DNA of 64,000 nt from Paramecium tetraurelia (taxonomy: Eukaryota > Ciliophora > Oligohymenophorea > Peniculida > Parameciidae). Shown here piece after piece: positions 38,404-49,878 of the stretch. The translations under genes and the position numbers were made by a program. The notes below the pieces were generated by a model that saw only the letters and a list, made by a program, of their open reading frames with translations, ran no database searches and was not told where the DNA came from. The stretch spans positions 558,001 through 622,000 of the forward strand of contig NW_001799000.1 of NCBI RefSeq assembly GCF_000165425.1. Reading direction: 5' to 3'. How positions within the stretch are numbered: position 1 is the stretch's first letter; each line of letters begins with the position of its first letter.

Positions 38404-39893
38404 ATGAATAATTTATTGGCTATCCTGCTAATTACATTAAGTGTAATAAATGCATTTGAATTGGATGTATATAGAATGGTTGGCATTGAATAAGATCAAT
38501 TTTGGAGTGGAAGCAAAATAGCTTCTTTCTAATTGCTCACTACTCATTGGTCAGAATTATCATAAAGAAAAGTGGCATTAATTAAATTTTCAGAAATAAA
38601 TGCTAATTCAATTTCTGAATTACTTACAAACAAACCAAATGGTGTTTTGATAATTCTGGATCAATAGTCTCAAGATAACGAAGCCTAAATTTGGGACCTA
38701 ATCACAAATAATTTGGGTATTTAAATTAGTGAATGTAGGTCCTAAGGGAGCAACAATCTCCATTTATTTCACTTATGAATCTGAGAATATTAATAATCAC
38801 TATAAGGAAATTCAAAGTTAAACAGAATAAGAATATTAATTGTAGGTCACTAGTGTGGATCAAAAATAAGTGTTAACTTTAGAGGACTCATATGTAAATT
38901 AAATATCTAAAATATTAGAATTTATTAGAAAGCATATCTAACTTTAAGTAAAACAATCCATCTACTTTAATTGTGTTAGGAATTGATGAAAATGTACCAT
39001 CAGCTGAAATAACTATACCAATAGATAGGTTTGGAATTCAATCATCCATCTTCTTTAAGATAGCTAGAGAGTTCAAGTATTAACAAAGATTGAAGTATAT
39101 ATCATTGTAATTAAATTAGTCGAAATATAATCTTTTATATTTCAACTTCCTCATCCTTAGGTGAATATGGCCTAAAGCAATTCTATAAGAAATAGGAATA
39201 TCAAAGAATCCTATCTACTATAGACACAATAATAATCTTCGATTAAATTAGATAAAATGAAAAACTACACATTGAAGTCAGCCCTTAACTTTTAAATTAA
39301 GTTTAAGCATTATTGACTGAAAGCGATGCGACATTCGAGGAAGCTGAAACTACAAACATTTAAAATAAAGAAATAGACACCATCAGAATATATACTCAAA
39401 AATAATTATAAATATTGACTAAATAAAATTCGACAAAAGTGCAAGACAATTAATTACAAATACTCAATTTAGTCAGTTAATTGATTGACGACAAACCTTA
39501 TGAACAATAACATTAGGATCAATTGTTTGATGAGGCATTGAGTTAATTTATTAATACACCTAATAGACATCCAGCTAATCTGTAAAAGGACTCTAAATTC
39601 ATTAATGATTTCAACTCTGTAAATTTTTTATATTATACAATAGTTACTAAGATAATTATTTAAACATACAACTAAAATGCAGTATGTGGTGAAGGATAGG
39701 AAATTCTTTACATCATCTCAGTTAAAAGCATAAATTATTAAGTTTTATTCAGCATTTATTGATTTGTACCTCATCTTAGGTGTGGGTGCATGGTTAGTAG
39801 TTATTTATGCAATAACAAAAGTAAATATTATATTAATTTTAGTATGTTCCATTATTTAGTGTTGAATAGAATGCTAATAAAAAAAGAAAGTGA
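38404..39893 (+). CDS. nicalin-like ER membrane protein
   Basis: Introns 38717-38738, 38894-38918, 39095-39119, 39721-39742 and 39821-39842; 457 residues. A signal peptide (MNNLLAILLITLSVINA) is followed by FELDVYRM, matching the nicalin N-terminus, then GVLIILDQQ, STLIVLGIDENVPSAEI, FKIAREFKY and YISTSSLGEYGL. These align with the inactive M28-peptidase-like lumenal domain of nicalin. The C-terminus has one membrane helix (YLILGVGAWLVVIYAI) and a cytosolic KKRK tail. Nicalin works in an ER complex with TMEM147 and NOMO for multipass membrane protein biogenesis. The protein is shorter than animal nicalin (about 560). No catalytic metal ligands are evident. Confidence 0.72.
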
Positions 39894-39943
39894 TTTATTT
39901 ATCGATGTAAATAAATTTTATTTGTTATAATTTTATTAAAAAA

Positions 39944-41162
39944 ATGGGAAATCTCTAAACTCTGATAAATTACCATGCACCTTTAAACTACGCCTAAGAT
40001 TTAAGCGAATAGATTATAGATTAAGGAATGCTGGAACACCCAGGCTTAGGTTCAATTTAACTGTGGAAAATCAAGGAAACCAATTTACCTCTGCTATTTT
40101 CATTTGTAAAATATTGAGCTACTTTTTAGCATGTCCATATATTTGAAAAAGACTCATCAATTATTGATATCCATAATTTTCGCAGCTCACTCCAACATCC
40201 TAATTTGATTGAGTATTTTGCCTGTACTAGTTCAAAGGCACTAAATATTGGCAAAGTCTAATCTTAACAATTCTTTTTTGCTTACTACTAAAAGACTTTA
40301 AAGGAACATATTTAATCAACCGCCATGACTGAGGTCCAAATTTGGAAGGTAACAAAAATATACTATTTTCATAGATAATCGAACAAATAGTGGATGTTAT
40401 GGTATTCTTGTAAAGAAAGAATAGATATCATGGGAATATCAACTCATAATCAATATTCATAACTGATAATCTTCATATCAAATTATTAGATAAGATAGGG
40501 CAAAACCCTAATCGAAACTCAATAAAAGATGATGTGTATGATTTAGGAATTCTTGTAATTGAACTCTTAACCAAAAGAAGTAATTTATGCATAATACTCT
40601 AGCAAATTAATTAAATTTTATTTAATAAATAAAAAATTTATATGGAAAATTCACTTTATAACTATTATAATTGGTTGCAAAAATGATAGATGAAAATCCT
40701 GATAAGCGACCAGACTTTAATTAGATCTAAAGTATGGTTACAAACAGATTCAAAGAACCAATATCTTTGAATAATTTAGAAAAAAATGCATATCAAAATA
40801 AATTGGCTTCAAGAATTTCAACTTAGGGGTAGTTGTAAAATGATAAAATGAAATCTACTCAGGATTAGTCTCTTCTAAGAAGTCAATATCCTTATTTGAT
40901 GTCTTAAAAATCTGTCATTAATTCAACAATTTTAAGATGCGATACCAATCAAAATTTACAGGATAGCCAATCAAATAATGCATCTCCTTCTAATTTAAAT
41001 AATCAATTTTTAACGCCACGTAAAATCTTATCAGGTTAGAAACCGCTATACTCTACTACTGCCTATAGAGGAAGTCCTTAAAGTATTAATTCACTTCAAT
41101 ATTTAGACTAAAGATACTTAGATAATTAGATCACTCCAAGGAATTTAGAATTTAATCTTTGA
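39944..41162 (+). CDS. small pseudokinase with acylation-type start
   Basis: Introns 40106-40129, 40349-40374 and 40580-40602; 381 residues. It begins MGNLQTL, a possible myristoylation site. The N-lobe is short (SIQLWKIKETNLPLLFSF, VHIFEKD) and lacks a recognisable glycine loop. The C-lobe shows YHGNINSQSIFITDNLHI where HRDxKPEN is expected, LLDKIG in place of DFG, then DDVYDLGILVIELLTK and MIDENPDKRPDFNQI, which are normal kinase features. It is thus kinase-like but probably inactive. The last 130 residues are Ser/Asn/Gln-rich and disordered. The HGN replacement is shared with block 2 of the protein at 18247-22515. Confidence 0.75.
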
Positions 41163-41318
41163 ATTGATGAAATTATTATTCTAAATTTTAATTATTCACT
41201 AACCCCAATCTTTAATTTTTTACATATGAAATTTAATTAAAATTTAATAATTACTCTGAAAAAAATAAAGTAATTCTAATTTTCATGTGTTAAAAAAAAT
41301 AATTAATATATAAATTTT

Positions 41319-42254
41319 ATGACAACATAATCTGGCCCATTTTCTACTCCTGCTTTTATTATTAAGCTCTACGATATTTTGGACGAATAGGTAGACACAA
41401 TGCATTGATATAAGAATTAGGTGTAATTTAACTAAATTATCAAATGGAGCGACGATGGAGAGTATTTTATTGTTTTATAACCTAAATTGATGGAGAATGA
41501 AATCTTATTGCAATACTTCAAACACAATCATTATTAATCCTTTCTAAGGTAACTCAACATGTATGAATTTATCAAAGCCAGAAACTCAGAAAATTATGAG
41601 ATATTTAGTCATCCCTTCTTCAAAAGAGGCAATAAGTAATGATAATATTGATGTTGTAGGAAACAATTGTCCTTGATCAAACGTAATCCTATTAAAACCA
41701 AATGCAAAGTCAAGAAAGAATTGAAGTCAGCTGTAAAGTAATATGATTTTTAAAAATAAATGGATTCAGAATTGTTATTTTTAAAATAAAGATAAACTAA
41801 ATTTGAAACCCAATTTTAAGAAATAATCTCACAAAATGAATAAATTATGGATCAGCACAAACAAATTTGGCAAGAACTAAGCAATTCCAAAAAAACACTT
41901 GATGTTAAAATTGATAGAATAAGTTATTTACTTAGCTTCATAATCCAACAATAAGGAATCAATAACCAGGACTCCATAGAAATGCTAAACTAGATCTAGT
42001 GTAAACCAAAACAAGAATATTAACCGGTGGAATCATTGTCTCCACTATTAAAAATGATGCAAAATCAAATGACATGGAACTTGAAAGTACCCACTTAGTT
42101 GGGCACCTTTAGTCCCGTATATAATGATTAAGGTATGATATATCAATGATATCTCAAATATTTAGCCTATTCACCTCTAGCCATAAGGAGCTAAGAAAGT
42201 CTTGATAGTTACTAAAGTTTAAGTCCCTTCTACTAATAATTCAAAGACTAGTGA
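41319..42254 (+). CDS. heat-shock transcription factor (HSF family)
   Basis: Introns 41391-41414, 41636-41659 and 42133-42165; 284 residues. The HSF DNA-binding domain occupies about residues 8-105: TPAFIIKLYDILDEQ, IIKWSDDGEYFIV, LLQYFKHNHYQSFLRQLNMY, EFIKAR and FSHPFFKRGNK. The recognition-helix motif SFLRQLNMYEF is intact. A helical stretch follows (FQKQMDSELLFLKQRQ) that may act as the trimerisation region, weaker than the animal HR-A/B. The tail is Gln/Ser/Pro-rich. It should bind nGAAn arrays in the nucleus. The first intron is a multiple of three but contains an in-frame TGA, so it must be removed. Confidence 0.9.
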
Positions 42255-42504
42255 TCATATAACATAACTTTATTAATTAATGATTAAATATCCATCAAAA
42301 AAAAGTTCATATAAATGTATATATGTACGTAGTGTTTATCAATTTGTATGGTCCTAATTGAATATATTTAAGAGCAATTCATATTTATAGTGAGTTGATA
42401 GAGTCAGTTTTAATAAGAATGTCTCTACACTTTGATAAGTTGAAAGATTTTAATAATTACTATTATTTCTGTATAAATAAATCAGTAATAATAAAATTAT
42501 TTTA

Positions 42505-43008
42505 ATGAGTCGTTCTAATTTGAGTAGTCCTTAATAGAGAAAAGTTTAATTAAATTAAGTAGGCATTGACAGAAAATTTCGATTAAAAAGATTAACTAAT
42601 TCATTAAAAGAAAACTAGTGTACGTATCTTCTATTCGGTTTTAAAGCAGATGAAAGATAGGAAAATCTTTATATAAAGGAGTTTCAAAGATAAATATAAA
42701 ATACTCATTCATTAGGTGTTATGAATATTGCGGACTTATGGTCAAATAAATAAATTAATAGGTTCATTGAAATATAAAATTTCTCTAAAGATAAATTCTT
42801 ACTTTCTTAATTGTCAAAGTAGAGAATTAGGATTAAAATGGAAAAGCAGGAATTACCAGTTTAATTACATTATGAAAAAATCAAAGGCCAAAAATTGTCA
42901 CTTCAAGAAATTCTCGATAAAGCTAATAAGGAACACTATGAAAATAGTGATCTGAAATCTAGAATAAGAAAATTGATCACCCAAAGGGTTCATTCTGAAA
43001 ATATATGA
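42505..43008 (+). CDS. basic orphan protein
   Basis: Single exon, 167 residues, from MSRSNLSSPQQRKVQ to TGA. No family is recognised. It is strongly basic, with helical segments (ADERQENLYIKEFQRQ, LSLQEILDKANKEHYE) and no Cys cluster, signal peptide or membrane span. It converges on the CFAP96-like gene with 22 nt between stops. It may be a cytoskeletal protein; that is only compositional inference. Confidence 0.5.
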
Positions 43009-43030
43009 TAAAATAAATAAATAAAATGTT

Positions 43031-44070
43031 TCAAATCCTCGTAGTACCTCCACTTTTATTTCTTAATTTTTCAGATACGCTTGGACAAGGTCTAGCAAAT
43101 GTTCCATTTGAATTAGGCCTCCAGGGTCTTTCAAAAGTATCAGTTTTTAATAATTTTGAAAAAGTATTTTATTTTGTTTTTGGTATTGGTGCTCCTTCTT
43201 CGATATATTGAAAGACTTCAAAAGTTCCTTAAAATCCAGATTTATTTTTATTAGGTGGCCTAAATGAAACCCCTTTGTATCGTGGACGTTTAAACTTTTC
43301 TTCATTCTTGATATAATGAATCAATTTAATACATATCCTGCTCCATCTAACAATTCTCCATCAGATGTAAAAGGGCGATTTCCATGACTGGTTGAAACGA
43401 ATCTGATGGCTCCTGGTAAGAATTTGCTCTTATATTTAAGTCTCTCTGATCTATCTAATTCTTCTTATCTATCGTATGGGTCAGGGATGTATTAATAATT
43501 TCCAAACAAGGTATTTATTGTTGTTCTTCCCACTCCTTTTTTTGCTGGATTTGTTTAAAAATTTCGAGCTTAAGTGATAACTTCTCCTGATGTTTTTCTA
43601 GTATTGTACCTTTTATCTTCGTATTCTTTCAAATGCTAAAATTCGGAGTGTTTTCTAAATAAATATGATACCTATAGAGGTACATAGATTTAGATTTATC
43701 AGTGGGTTTAAAACTATGAGGATTTGTTATTGCCATTTCTCTTTCTTTTTCATAAATTTATTTAGCCTTAAATGGATCTTTGTAAGGATCACCTACTGAA
43801 ATATAACCTGGGTTCATAAATAATGAAGGTTCATGATGATTTTGTATTTTTTAATTAATTAGAACTCCCTTTTTCTTTCCCTTGCCTACTTAGTATTTTC
43901 TTAATACTTTTTTGAGAATCGTTGTATTAATCACCAACTGAAAGAGGAGGGGGCTATGAGAATAATCCATGCCGTTCTCTAAAGATAAGCAATTTGAAAT
44001 ACCTCTGGGAAAGATTCTCCAGATCGCGAATATAATGATCATTAGAGGGTATTCGATATTATGTGGACAT
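43031..44070 (-). CDS. CFAP96 (C4orf47)-like ciliary protein
   Basis: Introns 43979-44002, 43886-43907, 43655-43683 and 43307-43332; 312 residues. After the first splice it reads RERHGLFSQPPPLSVGDQY, matching the family's opening M-E-R-x-G-L-F-S...V-G-D-x-Y. A second copy, PGYISVGDPYKDPFKAK, follows. Later come NPAKKGVGRTTINTLFGN, FLPGAIRF and FRPPNKNK, similar to the family's K-K-G and F-x-P motifs. Animal CFAP96 localises to cilia and centrosomes. The second intron could also end three bases earlier; the choice changes one residue. Assignment is by short motifs only. Confidence 0.55.
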
Positions 44071-44110
44071 TAATAAATATATTTTATTGATTGTATATAT
44101 GATTTATTTC

Positions 44111-44524
44111 TCAATGCCATAATTTTAATGGATTATTCTATTCTACAGTTTTCTAAGCTATAATTTGATCTGCATTTTGATCTCGCAAATAGATTTCAGG
44201 TCTGTAGACTGATCTAACTGGGTTTTAAGCAATTCTAAACAAATTGGTGACTTAATTTGTAGTTGATAATTTAGCCCAGACTCCTTCAATCAAATTCTGT
44301 TTTTATTTTTATAATACATACATATCCAACATAAAATACTGCTATTGATGCAATGCCAACGAAAGAAAATGCATGAGCTTTTTACAATCTCAAGTGATAG
44401 GATCTTTATTTTGCATCTTAAATGCTATAAATAAATTGAAATTTTACTATGAATATTCATATAGTTTTTTCAAGGATTCCTCAGCAGTCAAATGTGAACG
44501 ATTTTGATTTACAAAGTCTGTCAT
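44111..44524 (-). CDS. small single-pass membrane protein
   Basis: Introns 44425-44447 and 44297-44321; 121 residues. The N-terminal 45 residues are polar and basic (HLTAEESLKKLYEYS, QRSYHLRLQKAHAF). One membrane helix follows, FSFVGIASIAVFYVGY, then a soluble tail with TTNQVTNLFRIAQNPVRSV. It could be an organelle protein such as a mitochondrial assembly factor, but there is no diagnostic motif. It lies between the CFAP96-like gene and peptide deformylase, all on the minus strand with gaps of 40 nt. Confidence 0.55.
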
Positions 44525-44565
44525 TTATATATTTTTATAATTATTCACAAATATAATATGAGTTA

Positions 44566-45134
44566 TCAACGCTATTAGCTATCTATAATGGAAGTAGCTT
44601 TTTCTAAAGCATTAATTCCATCTAAATGATCAATCTCATGTTGATAGATACAGGCTTGCAATCCTTCTGCCTCTACAACCATCTCAATTCCCAATAAATT
44701 ATAATACTTCATAGTTATCTTATTTGATCTCATCACACAAGCTATTTACTAACAATGTAAATGTATAAATATACATTAGGTGGAATGCTGAGGCAATTTT
44801 CTTTGCTCACAATTAAATCATTGGATTTTTTAATTATCTCTGGATTCAAGTAAACATCAACTTTCTGAATATATTTTGCTTTTTTCCTCTATTACAATTC
44901 TAAGTCAGCACAAACGAAAAGTCTCTTCTCCCATCCTACTTGTGGGGCTGCCAATGCCAAAGCTTCAATAGAATGAAGTTTATTATATAATCTTAGAGTG
45001 TCAATCATTGTGCTTAGGGTATCTTCCTCTTTATTGGTGAAATTATAATGCTCAAAAATCTTCTTTCTTAAAATTTCGTGAGAGATTGGCAAGACTTTAA
45101 AAACTTCAAATCCATTTAATAAGTATTTTTACAT
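44566..45134 (-). CDS. peptide deformylase
   Basis: One intron (44749-44774), 180 residues. The three deformylase motifs are present: ALALAAPQVGW (motif 1, usually GLAAxQ), ENCLSIP (motif 2, usually EGCLS, with the metal-binding Cys kept) and QHEIDHLDG (motif 3, HExxH with both His and catalytic Glu). The enzyme removes formyl from the N-terminal Met of organelle-made proteins, so a mitochondrial site is expected. The start MQKYLLNGFEVFKVLP is short with no clear transit peptide, so import may use this weak helix, or an upstream exon is missed. The splice joins the SIPPN motif to the C-terminal strand. Confidence 0.88.
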
Positions 45135-45166
45135 AAATATATTTAATTATCAATTATCTCTTTTTT

Positions 45167-48100
45167 TCAATCATCCTCAGAGCTGCTTTCCACTTTTAAC
45201 TTTCTTATCCTTCTTCCCTGAATTGATTAAGAAACCTATTTGGAATTCTCAACTTCTTATTTTGATTCCTACAGCTTTTAATTTTATTACTTAGCATTGA
45301 ACTCTACTTGTTTAGAATTCAATTAGCTTTATTTCTCATCCTATTTTTTATATTTAGATAGTATATCTTCAACTGGATCTTTACTCTTAATAGCTTTTGA
45401 CTTTTGTACTTTCTCCTCAACAATTTTTTGATCTTATTTATCATTTTTCTTTTTAGGTTTCTTCATTTATTTTCCTGGCATCTTTTCTTATTTGTTTATC
45501 AAACGCAACTCAATTTCGTTCATTTCTTCATAAGCCTCTAAAAACTTATCTAAATCTTCTCTCCACATAAGTGATATCTCTTTATTAACTAAAGCTTCTC
45601 TGCTTTAAACTCTTTGATTTAATTCTTCTTGCAATTTCTCTACTTTTTCATAAGTAAGTGAAAACAATGGCATCGATAGTAAATAATTAAATTCACTTAT
45701 ATCAATTGATGGTGTTGATTATAACTTTTTTTAAATTTATTTTTTTTATTACTTATCCTCATCCTCGGATACTTATTCATCTTCACTTTCATCGTCATCA
45801 ACATTTTTCTTTTATTTTTAAGAATCTCCAAATGCCTTTACTTTGGTAGATTTTACTTAAATCAATTATGAGAAACGAGTAAATCCATTCTTGTCTAGTT
45901 ACTTCACTAAATCAATTTTCTTAACATTTCTTATTTAAATCTCTTCACTAATGACCATCTTTATGAATTTTAGTTTATTATCTAATAACTATACTTCTCT
46001 ATCCAACTTTGATACAAGGTATTCCTTTCGTTTATGATAAAACTATAGTCTCACTTAATAGAATTCCTCCATTATGTCTGAAACACATTCATACTTTTTG
46101 ATTTTATTATTTGAATCAAATAACACCATATTACTGCAAGAGGCTGGTGTACTCAGTTTAAAGTACTCTAATGGATTTTTCAAATCCGATACAAATCCAT
46201 CCACCATCTATATTTCAAAATGAATTTTGTATTTAGTATGATATTCTCTCAAATCCACTATTTGACTTCCTTCCTCAGCCATTTCTTTATCTAACCATTC
46301 CTTGTAATTTCTTGTCCACTTTTTAATGGGCAGTTCTCTAATAGTAATAATATCTGTGGCTTCATTGCAATCAATTATGCCTTTGATGATGCCATTACCA
46401 TTAGGCAAATTTTCAATTATACCATCGAAATTTCTATAAAAAGGAGTCATTGGCTGAAATGGTTATCCATCCAATCTATTTTTAATTTAATTGACTAACT
46501 CAATCGGATTATAATTTTAGATTGATGTAGACCAACCAGTACCAATACCTTCAGCTCCATTCACTAAACTCATAGGGATGATAGGCACATAATATTCAGG
46601 TTCAACCATCTATCCATCATCTTCCTGATACTTTAATAAATGATCATCCTATTCCGGGAAGATGTACCTCGTAATCTTATTAAGAGCTGTAGAAATATAT
46701 CTCGCAGATGCATGATCTTTACCACCCATAGCTCTACTACCAAACTAACCTTTAGGTAATAATAAATTGATGTTATTCGAACCAACAAAATTTTAAGCCA
46801 TCCCTATTATTGTAGAAACCAATGATAAATCTCCATGATGATAAGCAGAATGTTCAGCTATGTAACCACCCAATTAGACCACCTTGATTTCTTATTTCAA
46901 ATTTCTCTTAAAACAGGCGAATAACACTTTTCTCTATCCTGGTTTTAAACCATCCATGAGGGAAGGTATAGATCTAATGTTATCAGCCATAGAAAAATGA
47001 ATCAACTCTTTGTGTATGAATTCTGAATAGCCTAATTCGCTTTTAGTATGATCCACATATAAATCATGATTATATTGGGCTAACCATTGTTTTCTATCAT
47101 TTGCCTTTTTCTTATTAAAACACAAATCAATTGAGCTGTCATCATCATCTCCATCATATCTAAACTATATTGTATGGGTTCTCAAATTTTTAAAATACTC
47201 TTAAGCCTCTTGATCATCAGAAGTACCTAACCCTTTGTAATATTTAATCTTCCAATTCTTAATATCCTCTTCTTGTGCGAACTTGTTAAAATCTTAAACT
47301 GTAAAGAATGGTATTGTTTAATTTCCCTTTGTTGCCTTTATTAGAGGAGTTACAAACTCTTTCAAAAACCCACTATACTTCACCAATGATGGCCAAAAAT
47401 GATGAATAAAGTTGATGATCAAACCCTTGATATGTGATCCATCAATATCCTGATCTGTCATAATCATTACCGATCCATATCTAAGTGATTTTAAATCTGT
47501 ATATTGTCTTTCCTTCTATAACCCTATTATTTTTATCAAATTCTCAATTTCTTCATTCTATAGAATTTATTTTAATGATGCCTCCCTTACATTCAAAAGT
47601 TTACCCTTTAATGGAAATACACCATATCTATCTCTTCCTACAATATCAATGCCAGCCATAGCTAATGCTTTTGCTGAATCTCCTTCTGTCAATATCAGTG
47701 TGCAAAGTTCTGAATTCTTTTTTCCTGCATCATTTGCATCATCCAATTTTTCAATTCCATGTAATCTGCCTGTCTTTGTACCTTTCAATTACTTATTCAA
47801 CTTAGCATCTGCTTTGGCTTTGGCTTACTAAAATATAGTTTCAATGATATCCGTCTTTATCAAAGCTTTTGAGAACTTCTCAGTCACTTTAAATTTCTCC
47901 TCACTCGAACCTCCAAACTCTGAGACCTTAGTTGTCATATTCTCCTTTGTTTATGAATCAAATGTTGGATTATCAATCAAACAATTGATAAATACCCATA
48001 GAGATTATTTAATTTGATATTTTTAAACTTCTATTGATTTGTACTTTTTATTATTATTCATTTCATTTTATATTTCTTGTATAATTTTATCTGTCACATA

Positions 48101-48991
48101 ATTAACATGAGTTCCTCCTTTTGCAGTATAAATAGCATTAACAAAAGAAACATGTTAAAATTATGTAGGTGAATAACTTACGACTACTTCCCACCTAGGA
48201 GTAGTCATATCTTTATCAAATATTTTAATTGCTCCTTCAGTTGGTAAATATAAATCTACATATTTTTAAAAGGAATTGATTTTAATTTTTTCATCATTCA
48301 AATACACATTAATTTTACTACCATATATTCCAGCTAAATCATAGACTCTTCTAGTTAACAAAGCTTGAGTATCTGCTTCTATCTCTTTCATCCCAAACCT
48401 CTTATAATCTGGTTTATATGAAATACTCACATAGGGATCTTTTTTTAGTTATTTAATGGTAGGAATCTGTTTGTTACTCATATTATTGTTCCAAACCAAC
48501 TTGAAGTAATTATTACCATCACACACTTCAAGAGTGAACTCTGTAGAATAAACATTTGTCAATTTTGCCCCATATCCATTCCTCCCTCCTACCACTCTTT
48601 TTTCAGAATCGTCGAAATTGCTTCCAGTCAGAAACACTCCAAAAATTAGTTCTGGAACATAGATTTGGTATTCTTTATGGATTTCAACTGGGATGGGTAA
48701 TCCATCATTTTTAATTGTAATTTCATTTCCTATGTCTACCTTGATATAGGACTATTTGTGTTAGCGAGTATCTCTTTGTAGATTATCAGCTGCGTTCACC
48801 AAAATTTCATCGAATATTTTAAAAAACCCGGGCACATATTCAATTTCTTTTTAAATCATTTTTCCATTTTGTATTATCCACATTTGTTCAGAAGTTCTTT
48901 ATATACTGCCAATATATGTATCTGGCCTCTGAAGAATGTGCTCAATATGAGTCATCTTCTTATATTATTCTTCTATAGTCTTTTGGCGCAT
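45167..48991 (-). CDS. TOP2: DNA topoisomerase II
   Basis: Single exon, 1274 residues, remarkably without introns. The GHKL ATPase shows RPDTYIGSI, FDEILVNAADN and GGRNGYGAKLTN. The TOPRIM domain has TEGDSAKALA (near 436) and MTDQDIDGSHIKG (near 511). The cleavage domain shows MDGLKPGQRKVLF, AYHHGDLSL, NFVGSNNINLL and HASARYIS, where Tyr about 765 is the DNA-linking residue. The last 150 residues are charged and variable, as in other eukaryotic type IIA enzymes, ending RKLKVESSSEDD. The enzyme relaxes and decatenates nuclear DNA. The start at 48991 (MRQKTIEEQYKKMTHIEH) could be replaced by the Met 12 codons later. Confidence 0.97.
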
Positions 48992-49023
48992 AATAATTGA
49001 AATTATAAACAATTTAAATTTAT

Positions 49024-49878
49024 TCAACCAGAGAATAGAGATTAACTGCGAGCCTCTTATACTTATTTTCCTTTTGATTGATGTTACATTAAAGTTTTAG
49101 TCTTTCGATGCTAAGGGACATCGTCACTTATTATACAGCTGTCTTCATTGAGACTACCTTCTTCTCCATCCAAGTGACATTACAGAGTGATATCTGAATC
49201 CCCAAACAATGAACCATTTATAGTTTCGTATTCTTTTAAGCATTAGTTGACAGGTTTCACAGAAGATTTATTAGCCATGAATGTTAAAAATGGGATTAAT
49301 CTCAGTAGACATTCGTCCTCATCTGAATCCAGAAATGAAGGAATCAACAACCCATTATCGGGTTGTAATTCAAAAGCGTTTGGATTATTCTATGAATGCT
49401 ATATAAATGATACATCTATAAAAATTAACTAATCCAATGGCCGATCTAAAATTGCAAGATCTTTCAAACAGTTCCCGTTCACAAATATACAATTTGATCT
49501 AGCAAAATAATCACTTATGTGTTTATCCACATCTATGTATTGAAGCACCTTGTCACAGTATGATTCATAGCCAGCAGTAAATATGATAATTTCGTAGTAC
49601 ACACTCATTTACTTAAGAAACTATTCCAAATGAGGTCTTCTACATAAGTAAACATTGTAGAGCATTCCTCTATGCCAAACATCCAAAATCGTTTCGTAGT
49701 TAAAATTTTGATTTTCTTTAAACTCACAATGTACTAAGGTTTCATCCAAATCAAGAACTAATATTTTCTTCTTCCTCAATTCCGATTCCTAGGTTGATAG
49801 TCTATACGATTCATCTTGCCCTTCCCTTTTCTGTCTGAGATTTTCATAGCATTTTTTTATATATTGCAAACAATTCAT
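49024..49878 (-). CDS. FCP1/SCP-type (HAD) phosphatase
   Basis: One intron (49390-49413), 276 residues. The catalytic DxDxT motif is KILVLDLDETLVHCEF near residue 40. Then RRPHLEQFLKQM, IIIFTAGYESYCDKVL and, after the splice, IFIDNNPNAFELQPDNG with LLRLIPFL, as in small CTD phosphatases. The 24-nt intron keeps frame and has no TGA, so it would be missed by stop-based models. Removing it restores the conserved IDN-x-P motif. The C-terminal 90 residues are acidic then Gln/Lys-rich. Likely substrates are phospho-Ser/Thr proteins, possibly the RNA polymerase II tail. Confidence 0.85.
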
